Part shown: one piece after another, positions 40,384 to 49,665 of the stretch
How the letters are laid out: each line of letters starts with the position of its first letter
Position numbering within the stretch: the stretch's first letter is position 1
Position numbers and translations under genes: made by a program
Notes under the pieces: generated by a model
Database searches by the model: none
The model's input: the letters and a program-made list of their open reading frames with translations, nothing else
What the model was told of the DNA's origin: nothing
Assembly: GCA_030425925.1 (NCBI GenBank)
Contig: JAUHZO010000024.1
Span: forward strand, 1 to 53,052
Length of the DNA: 53,052 nucleotides
Origin: Alphaproteobacteria bacterium
GTDB taxonomy: Bacteria > Pseudomonadota > Alphaproteobacteria > Rhodobacterales > Rhodobacteraceae
Reading direction: 5' to 3'

Positions 40384-42297
40384 TCAGGCCCGGTGCAGCG
40401 GCACCACGCGCGACGGCTGCCCCAGGCCCGCCATCTGGCGCAGCGTGGCGGCGATGTCCGTCACCGTCAGGCCGGCATCGGCATACATCTCGGCCGGGCT
40501 GGCCTGCTGGATGTAGCGGTCGGGCAGCGTCATCGCACGCACCTTCAGACCCATGTCCAGCAGCCCCTCGCGCGCCATGGCGTGCAGCACGACCGAACCA
40601 AAACCGCCCTCGACCCCGGTCTCCAGCGTCATCAGCCCGGCATGGTGGCGCGACAGCTGACGCAGCAGCGCCAGGTCCAGCGGCTTTGCAAACCGGGCAT
40701 CGGCCACGGTGACCGACACGCCGTCGGCCTCCAGCATCCGGGCGGCCTCCAGCGCTTCGGGCAAGAGGCTGCCATAGGACAGGATCGCCAGATCGGTGCC
40801 TTCGCGCAGCACCCGGCCGCGGCCCAGCTCCAGCACCGTGCCGCGCTCGGGCAGCGCCGCGCCGGTGCCGTTGCCGCGCGGATAGCGGAAGGCGATGGGC
40901 CCCGCATCATGCGCCGCGGCGGTTTCCACCATGTGCATCAGTTCGGCCTCGTCGGCGGCGGCCATCACCGTCATGCCCGGCAGGTTCGACAGATAGGCGA
41001 TGTCGAACGCCCCGGCATGGGTGGCGCCATCGGCACCCACCAGCCCGGCCCGGTCGATGGCAAAACGCACCGGCAGGCCCTGCAGCGCCACGTCATGCAC
41101 CACCTGGTCATACCCGCGTTGCAGGAAGGTGGAGTAGATCGCGCAGAACGGCTTCAACCCGCTGGCCGCCATCCCGGCGGCAAAGGTCACGCCATGCTGC
41201 TCGGCGATGCCCACATCGAACACCCGGCCCGGAAAGCGCCGCGCCATCAGGTCGACCCCGGTGCCCGACGGCATCGCCGCCGTCACCGCCACCACGTTGG
41301 GATCGCGCGCCGCCAGATCGGTCAGCGCGGTGCCGAAAACCTTGGTATAGCTGGGCGCGTTCGGCGTCTTCCTGGCCTGCGCACCGGTGGGCACATCGAA
41401 TGTCGACACGCCGTGATACTTGCAGTCAGAGCTTTCCGCGGGCGCATAGCCCTTGCCCTTGACCGTGCAGACATGGATCAGCACCGGCCCGCGGGCCCGC
41501 GTGCGTGCCGCCCGGAGCACCGCCAGCAGCGCTTCCATGTCATGCCCGTTCACCGGCCCGACATAGTCAAAGCCCAGTTCGTCGAACAGCGTCGCCTCGG
41601 ACTGGCCGGTGACCAGCTGGCGGGCGCGGCGCGCGCCCGCGCGCATCGGCGGCGGCATCAGCGCCTCCATGCCCTCGGCCAGCCGGGCCATGGGATCGCT
41701 GCCATACAGGCGCGACAGATAGGCCGACATCGCCCCCACCGGCGGCGCGATGCTCATTTCGTTGTCGTTCAGGATCACGAACAGCCGCCGCCCCTCGTGC
41801 CCGGCATTGTTCAGCGCCTCGTAGGCCATGCCGGCGCTGATCGACCCGTCGCCGATCACCGCGATCGCGTCGCCCGTGGGCCGGCCCATGTCGCGCCCCA
41901 CGGCAAAGCCCAGAGCGGCCGAGATCGAGGTCGAGGAATGCGCCGCGCCGAACGGATCGAATTCGCTTTCGTCCCGCTTGGTAAAGCCCGACAGCCCGTC
42001 CTTCTGGCGCAGGGTGCGGATGCGGTCGCGCCGACCGGTCAGCACCTTGTGCGGGTAACACTGGTGGCCGACATCCCAGACCAGCTTGTCCATCGGCGTG
42101 TTGAAGACCGCGTGCAGCGCGACGCTCAGCTCCACCACACCCAGTGACGAGCCCAGATGCCCGCCGGTCTGGCTGACGGCGTCGATCACCTCGGCGCGCA
42201 GCTCGTCCGCCACGCAGGCCAGCGTCCGGTCGTCCAGATGTCGCAGATCCGCCGGTCCGGCGATGCGGTCGAGATGCGGGGTATGGGGACGGGTCAT
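40384..42297 (-). CDS. dxs: 1-deoxy-D-xylulose-5-phosphate synthase Dxs
   Basis: Thiamine-diphosphate enzyme for the first step of the MEP isoprenoid pathway. 637 aa from ATG 42297 with GGAGG seven bases upstream; the longer frame to 42411 lies in the gap after pufC and is Pro/Arg-rich. [17 protein letters not shown], the ThDP motif [16 protein letters not shown], and [18 protein letters not shown] are family hallmarks. It lies 216 bp downstream of pufC, as in many roseobacter clusters, and probably boosts isoprenoid flux when pigments are made. A chromosomal housekeeping dxs is expected. Confidence 0.94.
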   Translation of the reverse strand: MTRPHTPHLDRIAGPADLRHLDDRTLACVADELRAEVIDAVSQTGGHLGSSLGVVELSVALHAVFNTPMDKLVWDVGHQCYPHKVLTGRRDRIRTLRQKDGLSGFTKRDESEFDPFGAAHSSTSISAALGFAVGRDMGRPTGDAIAVIGDGSISAGMAYEALNNAGHEGRRLFVILNDNEMSIAPPVGAMSAYLSRLYGSDPMARLAEGMEALMPPPMRAGARRARQLVTGQSEATLFDELGFDYVGPVNGHDMEALLAVLRAARTRARGPVLIHVCTVKGKGYAPAESSDCKYHGVSTFDVPTGAQARKTPNAPSYTKVFGTALTDLAARDPNVVAVTAAMPSGTGVDLMARRFPGRVFDVGIAEQHGVTFAAGMAASGLKPFCAIYSTFLQRGYDQVVHDVALQGLPVRFAIDRAGLVGADGATHAGAFDIAYLSNLPGMTVMAAADEAELMHMVETAAAHDAGPIAFRYPRGNGTGAALPERGTVLELGRGRVLREGTDLAILSYGSLLPEALEAARMLEADGVSVTVADARFAKPLDLALLRQLSRHHAGLMTLETGVEGGFGSVVLHAMAREGLLDMGLKVRAMTLPDRYIQQASPAEMYADAGLTVTDIAATLRQMAGLGQPSRVVPLHRA

Positions 42298-42481
42298 CAG
42301 AGCCTCCGTGGGGTGTATACGGGCCCGGCGTCTGTCGGCGCAGGGCGGCGGATTGGCGCCGCACGTCGGAGGGGAGGGCCCGCCGCGTACGGCGCCGGTT
42401 CCTGTCGCCAACAGGAAGGACGAAGGTTATGAAAACCCCCGCTTTCCGACCCCCATGGGACCAGGGGACCGAAACGGCAGC

Positions 42482-42503
42482 GGCGGGCACCTGCGTGCCC
42501 GCC
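42482..42503 (-). terminator. Perfect hairpin after pufC
   Basis: Nine-base perfect stem GGCGGGCAC / GTGCCCGCC with a four-base loop, ten bases after the pufC stop. Only a short TTT follows (in CCGTTTCGG), so it is a puf mRNA 3-prime stabiliser or partial terminator before dxs. The remaining gap to dxs (42298-42481) shows GC-rich repeats but no promoter I can defend. Confidence 0.55.
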
Positions 42504-42513
42504 ACGTCTTCGC

Positions 42514-43641
42514 TCACTCGTCGGTCTGGTAGACCGGGGTGCCGCTGGTCGCCAGTTCGGGCCAGTCGGCGATCACGTTCAGACCCTGCAGCGGCTGCTG
42601 ATAGCCCTTGTGACAGGTCTTGCACGCGGCCTTGGGCGCGTCGGCATGGATCGGGCCCAGCCGCTCCTGCGGGTATTCGCTTTCCAGCGGGATAAGGTAG
42701 TCGTTGTTCAACTCCTGCACCATCGAGATGCCAAGCTGTTCCGTCGACCACTGCGGCGTGACCTGCTCGATATCGTAGAAGGCCCGCGTGTTGTGGCAGA
42801 AGGTACAGTTCACCCCCAGCGAATTGGCGACGTAGTTCATCAGCGCATAGGTGCGCTCGGTGTCCTGGATCGTCGGGACGCCCGGATCAGAGGGATTGCC
42901 CTCGGCCCGGCTTTCCAGATCGTGCACGCCGATGCGGTTGTAATCCACCAGGAAGTGCTCCAGCGCATCCACCGGCAACGAGGTGTATTGCGACCGCAGC
43001 GTCGCCCGGTTCTGGATCGCCGCCCAGCCCGCCGCCGCGGCGGTTTCCACCGGCGCGATGCGGAACCAGATGTCCGACGGCACGTTCTGCCCGCGGTGGC
43101 AGGTAAAGCATGTCACCCCCACCTGCTTGTTGGCGTTCACGTGGCCGTCCCAGTTCTCGTTGATGTTCTGGGTCATCTCGATCATCCGGCGCGCAACGAC
43201 CTTGGTATAGAGGTCGTCCTTGCCGTACTCTTCGAGATCCACGTCCCCGTGGCAGTAGGCGCAGCCCTCGTCCGGCGCCACCCAGAGCGTCATGGCGTTC
43301 ATCAGCCGGTTGAAATTGTCCTCGGTCAGATCGCCCAGCACCTGAACGTTCTGATAGAGATCGCGCGCCAGCGGCTCATCCCCTGCCGGAACATAGGGCG
43401 GATCGGGATAGACCTCGGCAATGTCCGGATCGGGCGTGGCCAGGTCGGACTTGAACTCCGGCACGTGCATGCCGGTGCCGCGCGGGCCGGTCTGCATGCT
43501 GTCGGTGGGATAGGGCTGCCCCAGCGCCACCAGCCCTGCGGCCACCAGCACCGCCCCGGCGATGGCCCCGGCAAAGATTGCCGGGCCGTAGATGTCGGTG
43601 GGGTTTTCCCTGTTCCATTTGTCGAACCACTTGGGAAACAT
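42514..43641 (-). CDS. pufC: Reaction-centre tetraheme cytochrome c subunit PufC
   Basis: Membrane-anchored periplasmic cytochrome that re-reduces the special pair. 375 aa from ATG 43641 (AAGGAG upstream); a GTG at 43650 overlapping pufM is a weaker alternative. Four CXXCH heme sites: CAYCH 127-131, CFTCH 178-182, CTFCH 279-283 and CKTCH 340-344. An uncleaved N-terminal helix (about residues 18-40) anchors it. There is no lipobox. PufC occupies the place of pufX in Rhodobacter sphaeroides. Confidence 0.95.
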   Translation of the reverse strand: MFPKWFDKWNRENPTDIYGPAIFAGAIAGAVLVAAGLVALGQPYPTDSMQTGPRGTGMHVPEFKSDLATPDPDIAEVYPDPPYVPAGDEPLARDLYQNVQVLGDLTEDNFNRLMNAMTLWVAPDEGCAYCHGDVDLEEYGKDDLYTKVVARRMIEMTQNINENWDGHVNANKQVGVTCFTCHRGQNVPSDIWFRIAPVETAAAAGWAAIQNRATLRSQYTSLPVDALEHFLVDYNRIGVHDLESRAEGNPSDPGVPTIQDTERTYALMNYVANSLGVNCTFCHNTRAFYDIEQVTPQWSTEQLGISMVQELNNDYLIPLESEYPQERLGPIHADAPKAACKTCHKGYQQPLQGLNVIADWPELATSGTPVYQTDE

Positions 43642-43646
43642 GGGCC

Positions 43647-44636
43647 TCACTCCTTGCCGATGAAGGCTTCGTAGGTCCCGTAGGCCTCGTAGCCGTAGCT
43701 GCCGTCATACATGGGCGCAAAATGGTGTTCCTGTGCCCAGATGAACCAGTTGTCCACCACGGTCCCCGTCAGCAGGATGCCGATGCCGCCGGTGATCGGG
43801 GTCAGCACCGCAAACCACCAGGCCCAGCGGTGAATGCCCTCCATCGTGGCGTTGAAGCCCATGGTCCAGCGCCAGAACAGCGCCGCGCGTTCCGTGGCGG
43901 TGCCGCGGTCGATGATCTGCTCCAGTTCGCGGTCGCCGCCATAGCGGGTCACCGCCAGGATGGTGGCGCCGTGCATGGCGAACAGCAGGACCGAGCCATA
44001 AAGGAACACGATGCTCAGGCAGTGGAACGGATTGTAGTAGAGGTTGCCGTAGCGGATCGAGAACGCCGTGGTCCAGTCGAGATGCGGGAAGATGCCGTAG
44101 GGCACCGCCTCGGACCAGCTGCCCATCAGCACCGGCCGGAACAGGCCCAGCACCAGGAACAGCCAGATGGCCGAGCCGAACGCCCAGAAGACATGCTTGC
44201 CCATCTTCTGGTCCGCCGCCAGCTGGTAGCTGCGCAGCCACCACAACATCACCGAAACCAGCAGAAAGAAACTCGCCACGATGTACCAGCCGCCATCGTT
44301 CAGCGGCGGGATGCGCAGACCGTATTCCGGGCTGGGCGGCTCCAGCGCCAGCCAGAACAGCTGGCGGATGAATTCCGGGATCGACCAGCCGACCTGCGCC
44401 AGCATGTTGATCCCCACGATATTGAGCCAGATGATCCCCGACGCGATCGAGGCCACCCCGGCCATGCCCAGGTTGATCGGCCCCAGCTGCGCGTTGCCCA
44501 GCCAGCCGAGCAGCCCCCAGAAGCCGGTCCAGTCCGACCGCTCCTGCGCCAGCGTGCCGCTGTCGTCGGTGCCCAGTTCGGCCGGCCCGCGCACCTGAAC
44601 CTGGGTGAAGATGTTCTGATATTCGACGCTAAACAT
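43647..44636 (-). CDS. pufM: Photosynthetic reaction centre M subunit PufM
   Basis: Core subunit binding half of the special pair, bacteriopheophytin, QA and the non-heme iron. 329 aa from ATG 44636 ([16 protein letters not shown]), five transmembrane helices. The helix with the special-pair His is in [22 protein letters not shown] and the QA/iron region in [20 protein letters not shown] (both shortened). It follows pufL by five bases. The frame extends to 44705 within pufL, but that part is not coding. Confidence 0.97.
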   Translation of the reverse strand: MFSVEYQNIFTQVQVRGPAELGTDDSGTLAQERSDWTGFWGLLGWLGNAQLGPINLGMAGVASIASGIIWLNIVGINMLAQVGWSIPEFIRQLFWLALEPPSPEYGLRIPPLNDGGWYIVASFFLLVSVMLWWLRSYQLAADQKMGKHVFWAFGSAIWLFLVLGLFRPVLMGSWSEAVPYGIFPHLDWTTAFSIRYGNLYYNPFHCLSIVFLYGSVLLFAMHGATILAVTRYGGDRELEQIIDRGTATERAALFWRWTMGFNATMEGIHRWAWWFAVLTPITGGIGILLTGTVVDNWFIWAQEHHFAPMYDGSYGYEAYGTYEAFIGKE

Positions 44637-44641
44637 GTGCT

Positions 44642-45481
44642 TCACATCCCGATTTGCGAGGCCCAGATGGGCAGTTCCAGCCACCAGTTCCACCATTCCG
44701 GCCAACCCTTGGTCCAGACCGGCCCGGAGATGATGATGCAGACGGCGCTGAAGAAGACGGCGTTGATCGCCAGCAGAAAGCCCAGGCGGTGAATGCCCAG
44801 CGTGCCGATGGAATAACCGATGAAGTCACGAAAGAACGTGTCCTCGTGATCCGGCGTCTTCATGATCTCGCCCTTTTCCGGGTTTGCCGCCGACAGGATC
44901 AGCGCACCGTGCAGGGCCAGCGCCAGCGTGGTGGTGAAGAACAGCGTCACCGCCAGCATGTGGGCCGGGTTATAGTGGAAATGCAGGTAGGCGTAGCCGG
45001 TGTTCGACACCCAGTCGAGATGGCTGAAGATGCCGTAGGGAAAGGCATGCCCCCAGGCCCCCATCAGGATCGGGCGAAAGATTTCCAGCGTGACATAGGC
45101 CAGGATCGCAAAGCTGAAGGCGAACGGCACGTGATAGCCGATGCCCAGCTTGCGGCAGATCTCGACCTCGCGCAGCGCCCAGGAGATAAAGCTCATGGTG
45201 GCGCAGATGGTGATGAACTGCCACAGCCCGCCTTCGTTCAGCGGCGCGATGGCCAGGCCATAGGAAATGTCCGGGGGGGCGATGTTGATCAGCCAGGGAT
45301 TGAACGTGCCCTGCTGGGCGGCCCCCCAGAAGATCAGGATCGTGCCGAGCACGGCGAAAAAGGCGGTCGTGACCCCGAAAAAGCCCACGTAGAACGGGCC
45401 AAGCCAGAAGTCGAACAGATCGCCGCCGATCAACGTCCCCCCGCGGACGCGATATTTCTTTTCGAAGCTGAGCAAGGCCAT
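44642..45481 (-). CDS. pufL: Photosynthetic reaction centre L subunit PufL
   Basis: L subunit, partner of PufM, binding the active electron-transfer branch and QB. 279 aa from ATG 45481 ([19 protein letters not shown]), five transmembrane helices with the conserved [19 protein letters not shown] and [20 protein letters not shown] segments. A second ATG two codons earlier overlaps the ribosome-binding site GGAGAG and is less likely. Preceded by a 154-bp gap with a strong hairpin after pufA. Confidence 0.97.
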   Translation of the reverse strand: MALLSFEKKYRVRGGTLIGGDLFDFWLGPFYVGFFGVTTAFFAVLGTILIFWGAAQQGTFNPWLINIAPPDISYGLAIAPLNEGGLWQFITICATMSFISWALREVEICRKLGIGYHVPFAFSFAILAYVTLEIFRPILMGAWGHAFPYGIFSHLDWVSNTGYAYLHFHYNPAHMLAVTLFFTTTLALALHGALILSAANPEKGEIMKTPDHEDTFFRDFIGYSIGTLGIHRLGFLLAINAVFFSAVCIIISGPVWTKGWPEWWNWWLELPIWASQIGM

Positions 45482-45572
45482 CTTCATCTCTCCGCGTTTG
45501 GCGGCCGGTCCATGCGGGACTCGTGGCCGTCATGTCTGTAAGTCGGTCAGTCAATACTTGGTCGGTGTCGCC

Positions 45573-45593
45573 GCGGGCAGGTGGACCGCCCGC
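45573..45593 (-). promoter_or_regulatory. Intercistronic hairpin pufA-pufL
   Basis: Eight-base stem GCGGGCAG / CCGCCCGC (one G-U pair in RNA) with a five-base loop in the 154-bp pufA-pufL gap. In Rhodobacter a hairpin here stabilises the pufBA mRNA segment and sets the LH1:reaction-centre ratio. The same role is inferred. Confidence 0.65.
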
Positions 45594-45635
45594 AGCGCTT
45601 TCTCGGGGCGGAGCGTCCGGGCCCGCCTGTGGCTG

Positions 45636-45806
45636 TCACTCTCCCGCGACCGCTGCGCGCGACGCGGCAGCGTTCTCGAACCAGTTCACACCGTTGGACA
45701 GAACCACCAGGTGGATCATAACGGCGAGAAGGAAGAGGAAGACGCCCTGTGCCACAAACACACGGCGCGGGTCGAAAATGAGCCAAACCTTGTAGAACTT
45801 TGCCAT
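45636..45806 (-). CDS. pufA: Light-harvesting complex 1 alpha subunit PufA
   Basis: LH1 alpha polypeptide; single transmembrane helix binding B875-type bacteriochlorophyll through the His in VMIHLVV. 56 aa, beginning [20 protein letters not shown] as typical LH1 alpha. ATG 45806 has GAGGAGACG upstream. Ten bases after pufB. Confidence 0.96.
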   Translation of the reverse strand: MAKFYKVWLIFDPRRVFVAQGVFLFLLAVMIHLVVLSNGVNWFENAAASRAAVAGE

Positions 45807-45816
45807 TTCCGTCTCC

Positions 45817-45966
45817 TCAGAACCACGGTGCCCAGATGTAGGTCGCCAGGTGGGCGACCACGGCAACCGCCGAGAACAGCCAGAGGCCGCTCATGTAGAC
45901 GGAATGCAGCTCCTGAGCCTGCTCGTCGGTCAGACCTGTGAACGACAGGTCACCATTATCAGACAT
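45817..45966 (-). CDS. pufB: Light-harvesting complex 1 beta subunit PufB
   Basis: LH1 beta polypeptide, 49 aa, beginning [23 protein letters not shown]. The ligand His is in [10 protein letters not shown]. The C-terminus reads IWAPWF, whereas the usual alphaproteobacterial sequence is IWRPWF, so a conserved Arg is replaced by Ala. ATG 45966 is preceded by GGAGGAAAG. Follows pufQ after 141 bp packed with hairpins. Confidence 0.96.
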   Translation of the reverse strand: MSDNGDLSFTGLTDEQAQELHSVYMSGLWLFSAVAVVAHLATYIWAPWF

Positions 45967-45994
45967 GTACTTTCCTCCGGAACGTTTGCCTGAC

Positions 45995-46082
45995 GCCGCA
46001 CCCCCTGCGGCGGGGTTGGGGGAACGCGTCCCCCGTCTGCCTGCCCCGCGGGGCATTCAGATCGGACGGCCCCGGGGGGCCG
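45995..46082 (-). promoter_or_regulatory. Four-hairpin cluster between pufQ and pufB
   Basis: Four perfect short GC hairpins lie in the 141-bp pufQ-pufB gap: CGGCCC/GGGCCG (46067-46082), TGCCC/GGGCA (46042-46055), GGGGGA/TCCCCC (46018-46034) and GCCGCA/TGCGGC (45995-46011). No T tract follows any of them. They probably protect the 5-prime end of the pufBA message or mark its processing site. Confidence 0.55.
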
Positions 46083-46107
46083 AATGACGGTGGTCCGGGC
46101 TGACGCC

Positions 46108-46326
46108 TCAGACCGAGAAGATCAGCGGCGTGATCGCGTCCGCCTCTTTCCAGGCCCGCGCCAGCGGGCCGCGCAGGTTCAGCGTGCGACGCTTGGCAAC
46201 CTGCAGGACATAGCGCACCGTCTCGATGGGCAGCGCCGCCAGAAAGATCAGAGCGAAGTAGAAGTGGAACTCCGCCCCGCGGCGGCGGGCGTGCATGCGC
46301 GGCATGTTCGTCGTGATGTTGGCCAT
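46108..46326 (-). CDS. pufQ: PufQ, bacteriochlorophyll biosynthesis/assembly factor
   Basis: Small membrane protein at the head of the puf operon, needed for normal bacteriochlorophyll levels in Rhodobacter and suggested to carry pigment intermediates. 72 aa, with one hydrophobic helix (HFYFALIFLAALPIETVRYVL, about residues 21-41; shown shortened as FYFALIFLAALP) and a C-terminal LARAWKEADAITPLIFSV. Its ATG lies three bases downstream of the bchZ stop, so it is read from the bchCXYZ transcript as well as any local puf promoter. Confidence 0.92.
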   Translation of the reverse strand: MANITTNMPRMHARRRGAEFHFYFALIFLAALPIETVRYVLQVAKRRTLNLRGPLARAWKEADAITPLIFSV

Positions 46327-46329
46327 GGG

Positions 46330-47865
46330 TCAGCCCTCCTTGCTATGGGATGCCGCGCCGGTCGGGGCCGGGGCAGCGGTTTCGGCAGCCGCGCGCGGTG
46401 GCGCGGAGGTTTCGGACGCCCCGCGGAACAGGGCGGTCACGGTCTCGATCGCCACCCGCTCGGCACCCTGTTCCAGGGCGGCGCGCTCGGCGGCGTCGCG
46501 GTATTGCTTGGCGGCGGAAATGCGGGTCAACACCGGGTGGCGCGCCACGATGCGGTCCAGCTCGATCTGCGCATCGGCATCCCAGGGCATGTCGCGGCGC
46601 AGCCGCGTCGGCGTCGCCTCGGCCGCATCCATCTCGGTGCCCAGCGGCAGGATGTGGAACAGCGCATCGAACAGACCGTTGCAGATTTCCTGCAGCAGAT
46701 AGGCCGCCCCGGCATAGCCCATGAACGGGGTCCCGGTGTGCCGGCGGATCGCGGCCCCGGGAAAGCTGGCCGGCAGGAAGGCCGGCTGCGGCCCGTGCCC
46801 GCCCTTCATCTCGGCCAGGTACATCTTTTCGTTGATCGACCCCATGACCACCAGCGGACGGTGCTCGGCCAGAAGCGCCCGCACCTCTTCGTTGTTGGTC
46901 TTGGACCCGGCCCGGCGCGCCACCGCAAAGGCGCAGGGAAAGCCCAGATCGCCCTCAAGGTAATGCCGCACGCCGCGGGCATAGGTTTCGTTCGCCACGA
47001 TGGCGAAATTCGCCGTGGCATAGAAGTCCTGCGTGACCGAGCGCCACAGATCCCAGACCGGCTTCAGCGTCGAATGCTTCTCGCGCGCGATGAACGGCTC
47101 GGGGTCCAGCCCCAGCAGGTCGCCCAGCCGCCGCAGGAAGCGCGTCGTGCTGTCCATGCCGATGGGTGCCTGCAGATAGGGCTTGCCCAGCACCTCGCAC
47201 AGGCCGCGGCCGAATTCGCGGTACATGCAGATGTTGACATCCGCATTCACCAGGTTGCGCATCTCGGCCAGGTGGGCGCCCAGCGGCATCACCATGTTGA
47301 CCTCGGCTCCGATGCCTTCCACCAGCCGGCGGATCTCGGCCAGGTCCGACGGCATGTTGAAGGTGCCGTACATCGGGCCAAGGATGTTGACCCGCGGCCT
47401 GGCACCCTCTTCGCGCGCGGCTTCCCTGGGCATCCGCCCCTTGGTCTGGCCGAACTCGGTGAACAGCCAGGTCATCGCCCGGTCGGCGGCTTCCCACTGG
47501 TCCTCGTCGATGGTGCGCGGCAGAAAGCGCTTGATCGCCGTGCCCTCGGGCGTGACGCCGCCGCCGATCATCTCGGCGATGGAGCCCGTGACCACCACCG
47601 CAGGCAGCGCCGGATCCAGCGTCTGCCAGGCCCGCTTCATCGCGCCTTCGGTGCCGTCGCGGCCCAGTTCTTCCTCACCCAGCCCGGTGACGACGATGGG
47701 CAACTCGTGCGGCGGCAGTGCGTCGGTATAATGCAGCACCGAGGTCACCGGCAGGTTCTCGCAGCCCACCGGACCGTCGATCACCACCTGCAAGCCCTTG
47801 ACGGCGGTAAAGGCGTAGACCGCGCCCCAGTAGCCGCCCGCGCGATCGTGATCCTGGATCAGCAT
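46330..47865 (-). CDS. bchZ: Chlorophyllide a reductase subunit BchZ
   Basis: NifK-like subunit of chlorophyllide oxidoreductase, which reduces ring B with BchX and BchY. 511 aa. Conserved [35 protein letters not shown] block (its first part at residues 6-20) with the cluster Cys in GPVGCENLP, then [17 protein letters not shown]. The C-terminus has an Ala/Pro/Thr-rich tail. ATG 47865 follows a 109-bp spacer after bchY that holds an imperfect hairpin. Confidence 0.94.
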   Translation of the reverse strand: MLIQDHDRAGGYWGAVYAFTAVKGLQVVIDGPVGCENLPVTSVLHYTDALPPHELPIVVTGLGEEELGRDGTEGAMKRAWQTLDPALPAVVVTGSIAEMIGGGVTPEGTAIKRFLPRTIDEDQWEAADRAMTWLFTEFGQTKGRMPREAAREEGARPRVNILGPMYGTFNMPSDLAEIRRLVEGIGAEVNMVMPLGAHLAEMRNLVNADVNICMYREFGRGLCEVLGKPYLQAPIGMDSTTRFLRRLGDLLGLDPEPFIAREKHSTLKPVWDLWRSVTQDFYATANFAIVANETYARGVRHYLEGDLGFPCAFAVARRAGSKTNNEEVRALLAEHRPLVVMGSINEKMYLAEMKGGHGPQPAFLPASFPGAAIRRHTGTPFMGYAGAAYLLQEICNGLFDALFHILPLGTEMDAAEATPTRLRRDMPWDADAQIELDRIVARHPVLTRISAAKQYRDAAERAALEQGAERVAIETVTALFRGASETSAPPRAAAETAAPAPTGAASHSKEG

Positions 47866-47889
47866 TGCCGCGCCCCCCGGTTGCTGCCT

Positions 47890-47924
47890 GCCAAACCCGC
47901 CACAGGTGCGGGACCGCGTTTGGC
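47890..47924 (-). promoter_or_regulatory. Intercistronic hairpin bchY-bchZ
   Basis: Outer stem GCCAAA / TTTGGC and inner stem CCCGC / GCGGG with a six-base bulge on one side and a seven-base loop, in the 109-bp bchY-bchZ spacer. Unusual in an operon whose other genes mostly overlap. Possibly an mRNA processing or stability element. Confidence 0.45.
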
Positions 47925-47974
47925 TGCGTCAGACGCTGCCTCGCGCCACCATCTGTTTGCTGTGCAGAAAACCG

Positions 47975-49540
47975 TCATATCATCTGCTCCGCCTTGGCGG
48001 CGCGGGCCTGCTTTTCCAGCTTCTTGGCATAGCGCGCACGGAACTCCGGATGCAGGTTCGGCGCGCCTTCCCAGACCCCCGCCGTCTCGCCCGTGCCCAC
48101 GCCGTCAAAGAAGGCGCGCATGGCGTCCATGCGGTCCTTGCCGGCGATGGCGGCATTGATCACCTGCGCAAGGCTCCCCGCCCCGGCCGGCCCCATCAGC
48201 GGCCGCGCCGAGATCAGGTTGGTGAAATACAGCGCCGGCACTCCCAGCGCCTTGGCCTTCTGCACCACCGGTGTCGTCCCGATGGCGAGGTCCGGGCGCA
48301 GCCCTTCCATCGCCGCCAGGTCGTCCTCCAGCGAGGCGCGGAAGGTGACCCGGGTCCCCTGCCCTTCCAGCCAGGCCGCATCGGCCTCGGACCAGCGCGA
48401 CCGCGCGCAGGCGGTGCCCACATAGGGCACCTCGGCCCCGCTTTCGATCAGCAGACGCGCCACCAGAAGTTCCGAACCCTCGTAGCCCGACACCGTGATC
48501 CGGCCCTGCACCGGCGCCTTGTCCAGCGCATCGCGGATCGCGGGCAGGAACGCGTTCTGCGCCGCCGCCACCCGGTCGGCCGGAAGCCCGAATGCCGCGC
48601 CGATTTCGGCCAGCCAGGTCCGCGTGCCCTCGACACCCACGGGTGCCGATCCCACCACGGGCCGCCCCGCGGCCTCGAACACGCGCACCGCGGCGCTGTA
48701 GAACGGATGGATCGCCGCCACCGCCCCGCAATCCAGCGCGGCATACAGCTCGCGCCATTCGCGGCACGGCACCACCGGCCCCGCCGCCAGACCCAGCGGC
48801 GCCAGCATGGCCCCGATCATCATCGGATCCGCGGGAAACATCTCGCCCAGCAGCGTCACGGTGGGCCGGTCCGACCGGCCGCCCTCGGGCGCGGCCACCG
48901 GCCCCGCCTCGATCTCGCGCCGCGCATAGTCCAGCATCGCCCCGGCCAGCACGTCCTTGGCCTCGGCATGCGTGGGAATGCCAAAGCCCGGCACGTCGAT
49001 GCCGACGATGCGCACGCCGTCGATCTCGTCCGGCAGCAAACGCAGCGGCACGCCCGACGCGGTCGGCACGCACAGATTGGTCACCACGATGGCATCGAAC
49101 CGGTCCGGATCGGCCAGCTGGTGCACGCTTTCGCGGATGTCCTCGAACAGCTTGCCCGTCACCAGCGTTTCGGAATCGAAGGGCACATAGCCCACCGACC
49201 GCCGCGCGCCGTAGAAATGGCTGACAAAGGTCAGGCCGTAGACGCAGCAGGCCGAACCCGACAGCACCGTCGCCACCCGGCGCATGCGCAGCCCGACACG
49301 CAGGCTGCCAAAGGCAGGGCACATGCTTTGCGGCTTGTCATGCGGGCCCTGCGGATAATCGCGGGCAAACTGGTCCAGCATCTCGGACTGACCGGCCATG
49401 CGCGCGGCGCGCGCCATCTCGGAACCGGAATGGCAGCCCAGGCCTTCGGGCGCATCGCCCGTCTGCGGCAGCGGGTCTGTCCGGTCGGGACCGGTCAGCA
49501 CCTCGGCACTCGCCGCGCTGTCATAGACCTGCTCGCTCAT
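47975..49540 (-). CDS. bchY: Chlorophyllide a reductase subunit BchY
   Basis: NifD-like subunit of chlorophyllide oxidoreductase. 521 aa. Cluster-binding cysteines are in EGLGCHSGSEM, SMCPAFGSLR and SGSACCVYGL near the N-terminus. VTNLCVPTASGVPL and SRPLMGPAG-type segments (here ISARPLMGPAGAGSLAQ) follow. ATG 49540 overlaps the stop of the small ORF upstream as ATGA. Confidence 0.94.
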   Translation of the reverse strand: MSEQVYDSAASAEVLTGPDRTDPLPQTGDAPEGLGCHSGSEMARAARMAGQSEMLDQFARDYPQGPHDKPQSMCPAFGSLRVGLRMRRVATVLSGSACCVYGLTFVSHFYGARRSVGYVPFDSETLVTGKLFEDIRESVHQLADPDRFDAIVVTNLCVPTASGVPLRLLPDEIDGVRIVGIDVPGFGIPTHAEAKDVLAGAMLDYARREIEAGPVAAPEGGRSDRPTVTLLGEMFPADPMMIGAMLAPLGLAAGPVVPCREWRELYAALDCGAVAAIHPFYSAAVRVFEAAGRPVVGSAPVGVEGTRTWLAEIGAAFGLPADRVAAAQNAFLPAIRDALDKAPVQGRITVSGYEGSELLVARLLIESGAEVPYVGTACARSRWSEADAAWLEGQGTRVTFRASLEDDLAAMEGLRPDLAIGTTPVVQKAKALGVPALYFTNLISARPLMGPAGAGSLAQVINAAIAGKDRMDAMRAFFDGVGTGETAGVWEGAPNLHPEFRARYAKKLEKQARAAKAEQMI

Positions 49541-49665
49541 GCCGCGCGCTCCCCGCTCTGGCGGATGTCGCGCAGCAGCCGGGCGATCTGCTCCGGCGTG
49601 GCGCGGTCCAGCATGCGGGTGATCTCGGCCCGCAGATCGTCTCCGTTCCGCTCAGGCATCGTCAT
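49537..49665 (-). CDS. Small ORF (42 aa) coupled between bchX and bchY
   Basis: Unrecognised 42-codon frame. It starts at ATG 49665 inside the last codons of bchX, with a perfect GGAGGTGATC Shine-Dalgarno six bases before it, and ends in an ATGA overlap with bchY. The product is hydrophilic and amphipathic-helical (AEITRMLDRATPEQIARLLR is its core). ATG 49659 is an alternative start. Because it connects bchX to bchY without a gap it may be a real subunit or assembly peptide of chlorophyllide reductase, or merely a coupling device that carries ribosomes into bchY. Confidence 0.62.
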   Translation of the reverse strand: MTMPERNGDDLRAEITRMLDRATPEQIARLLRDIRQSGERAA

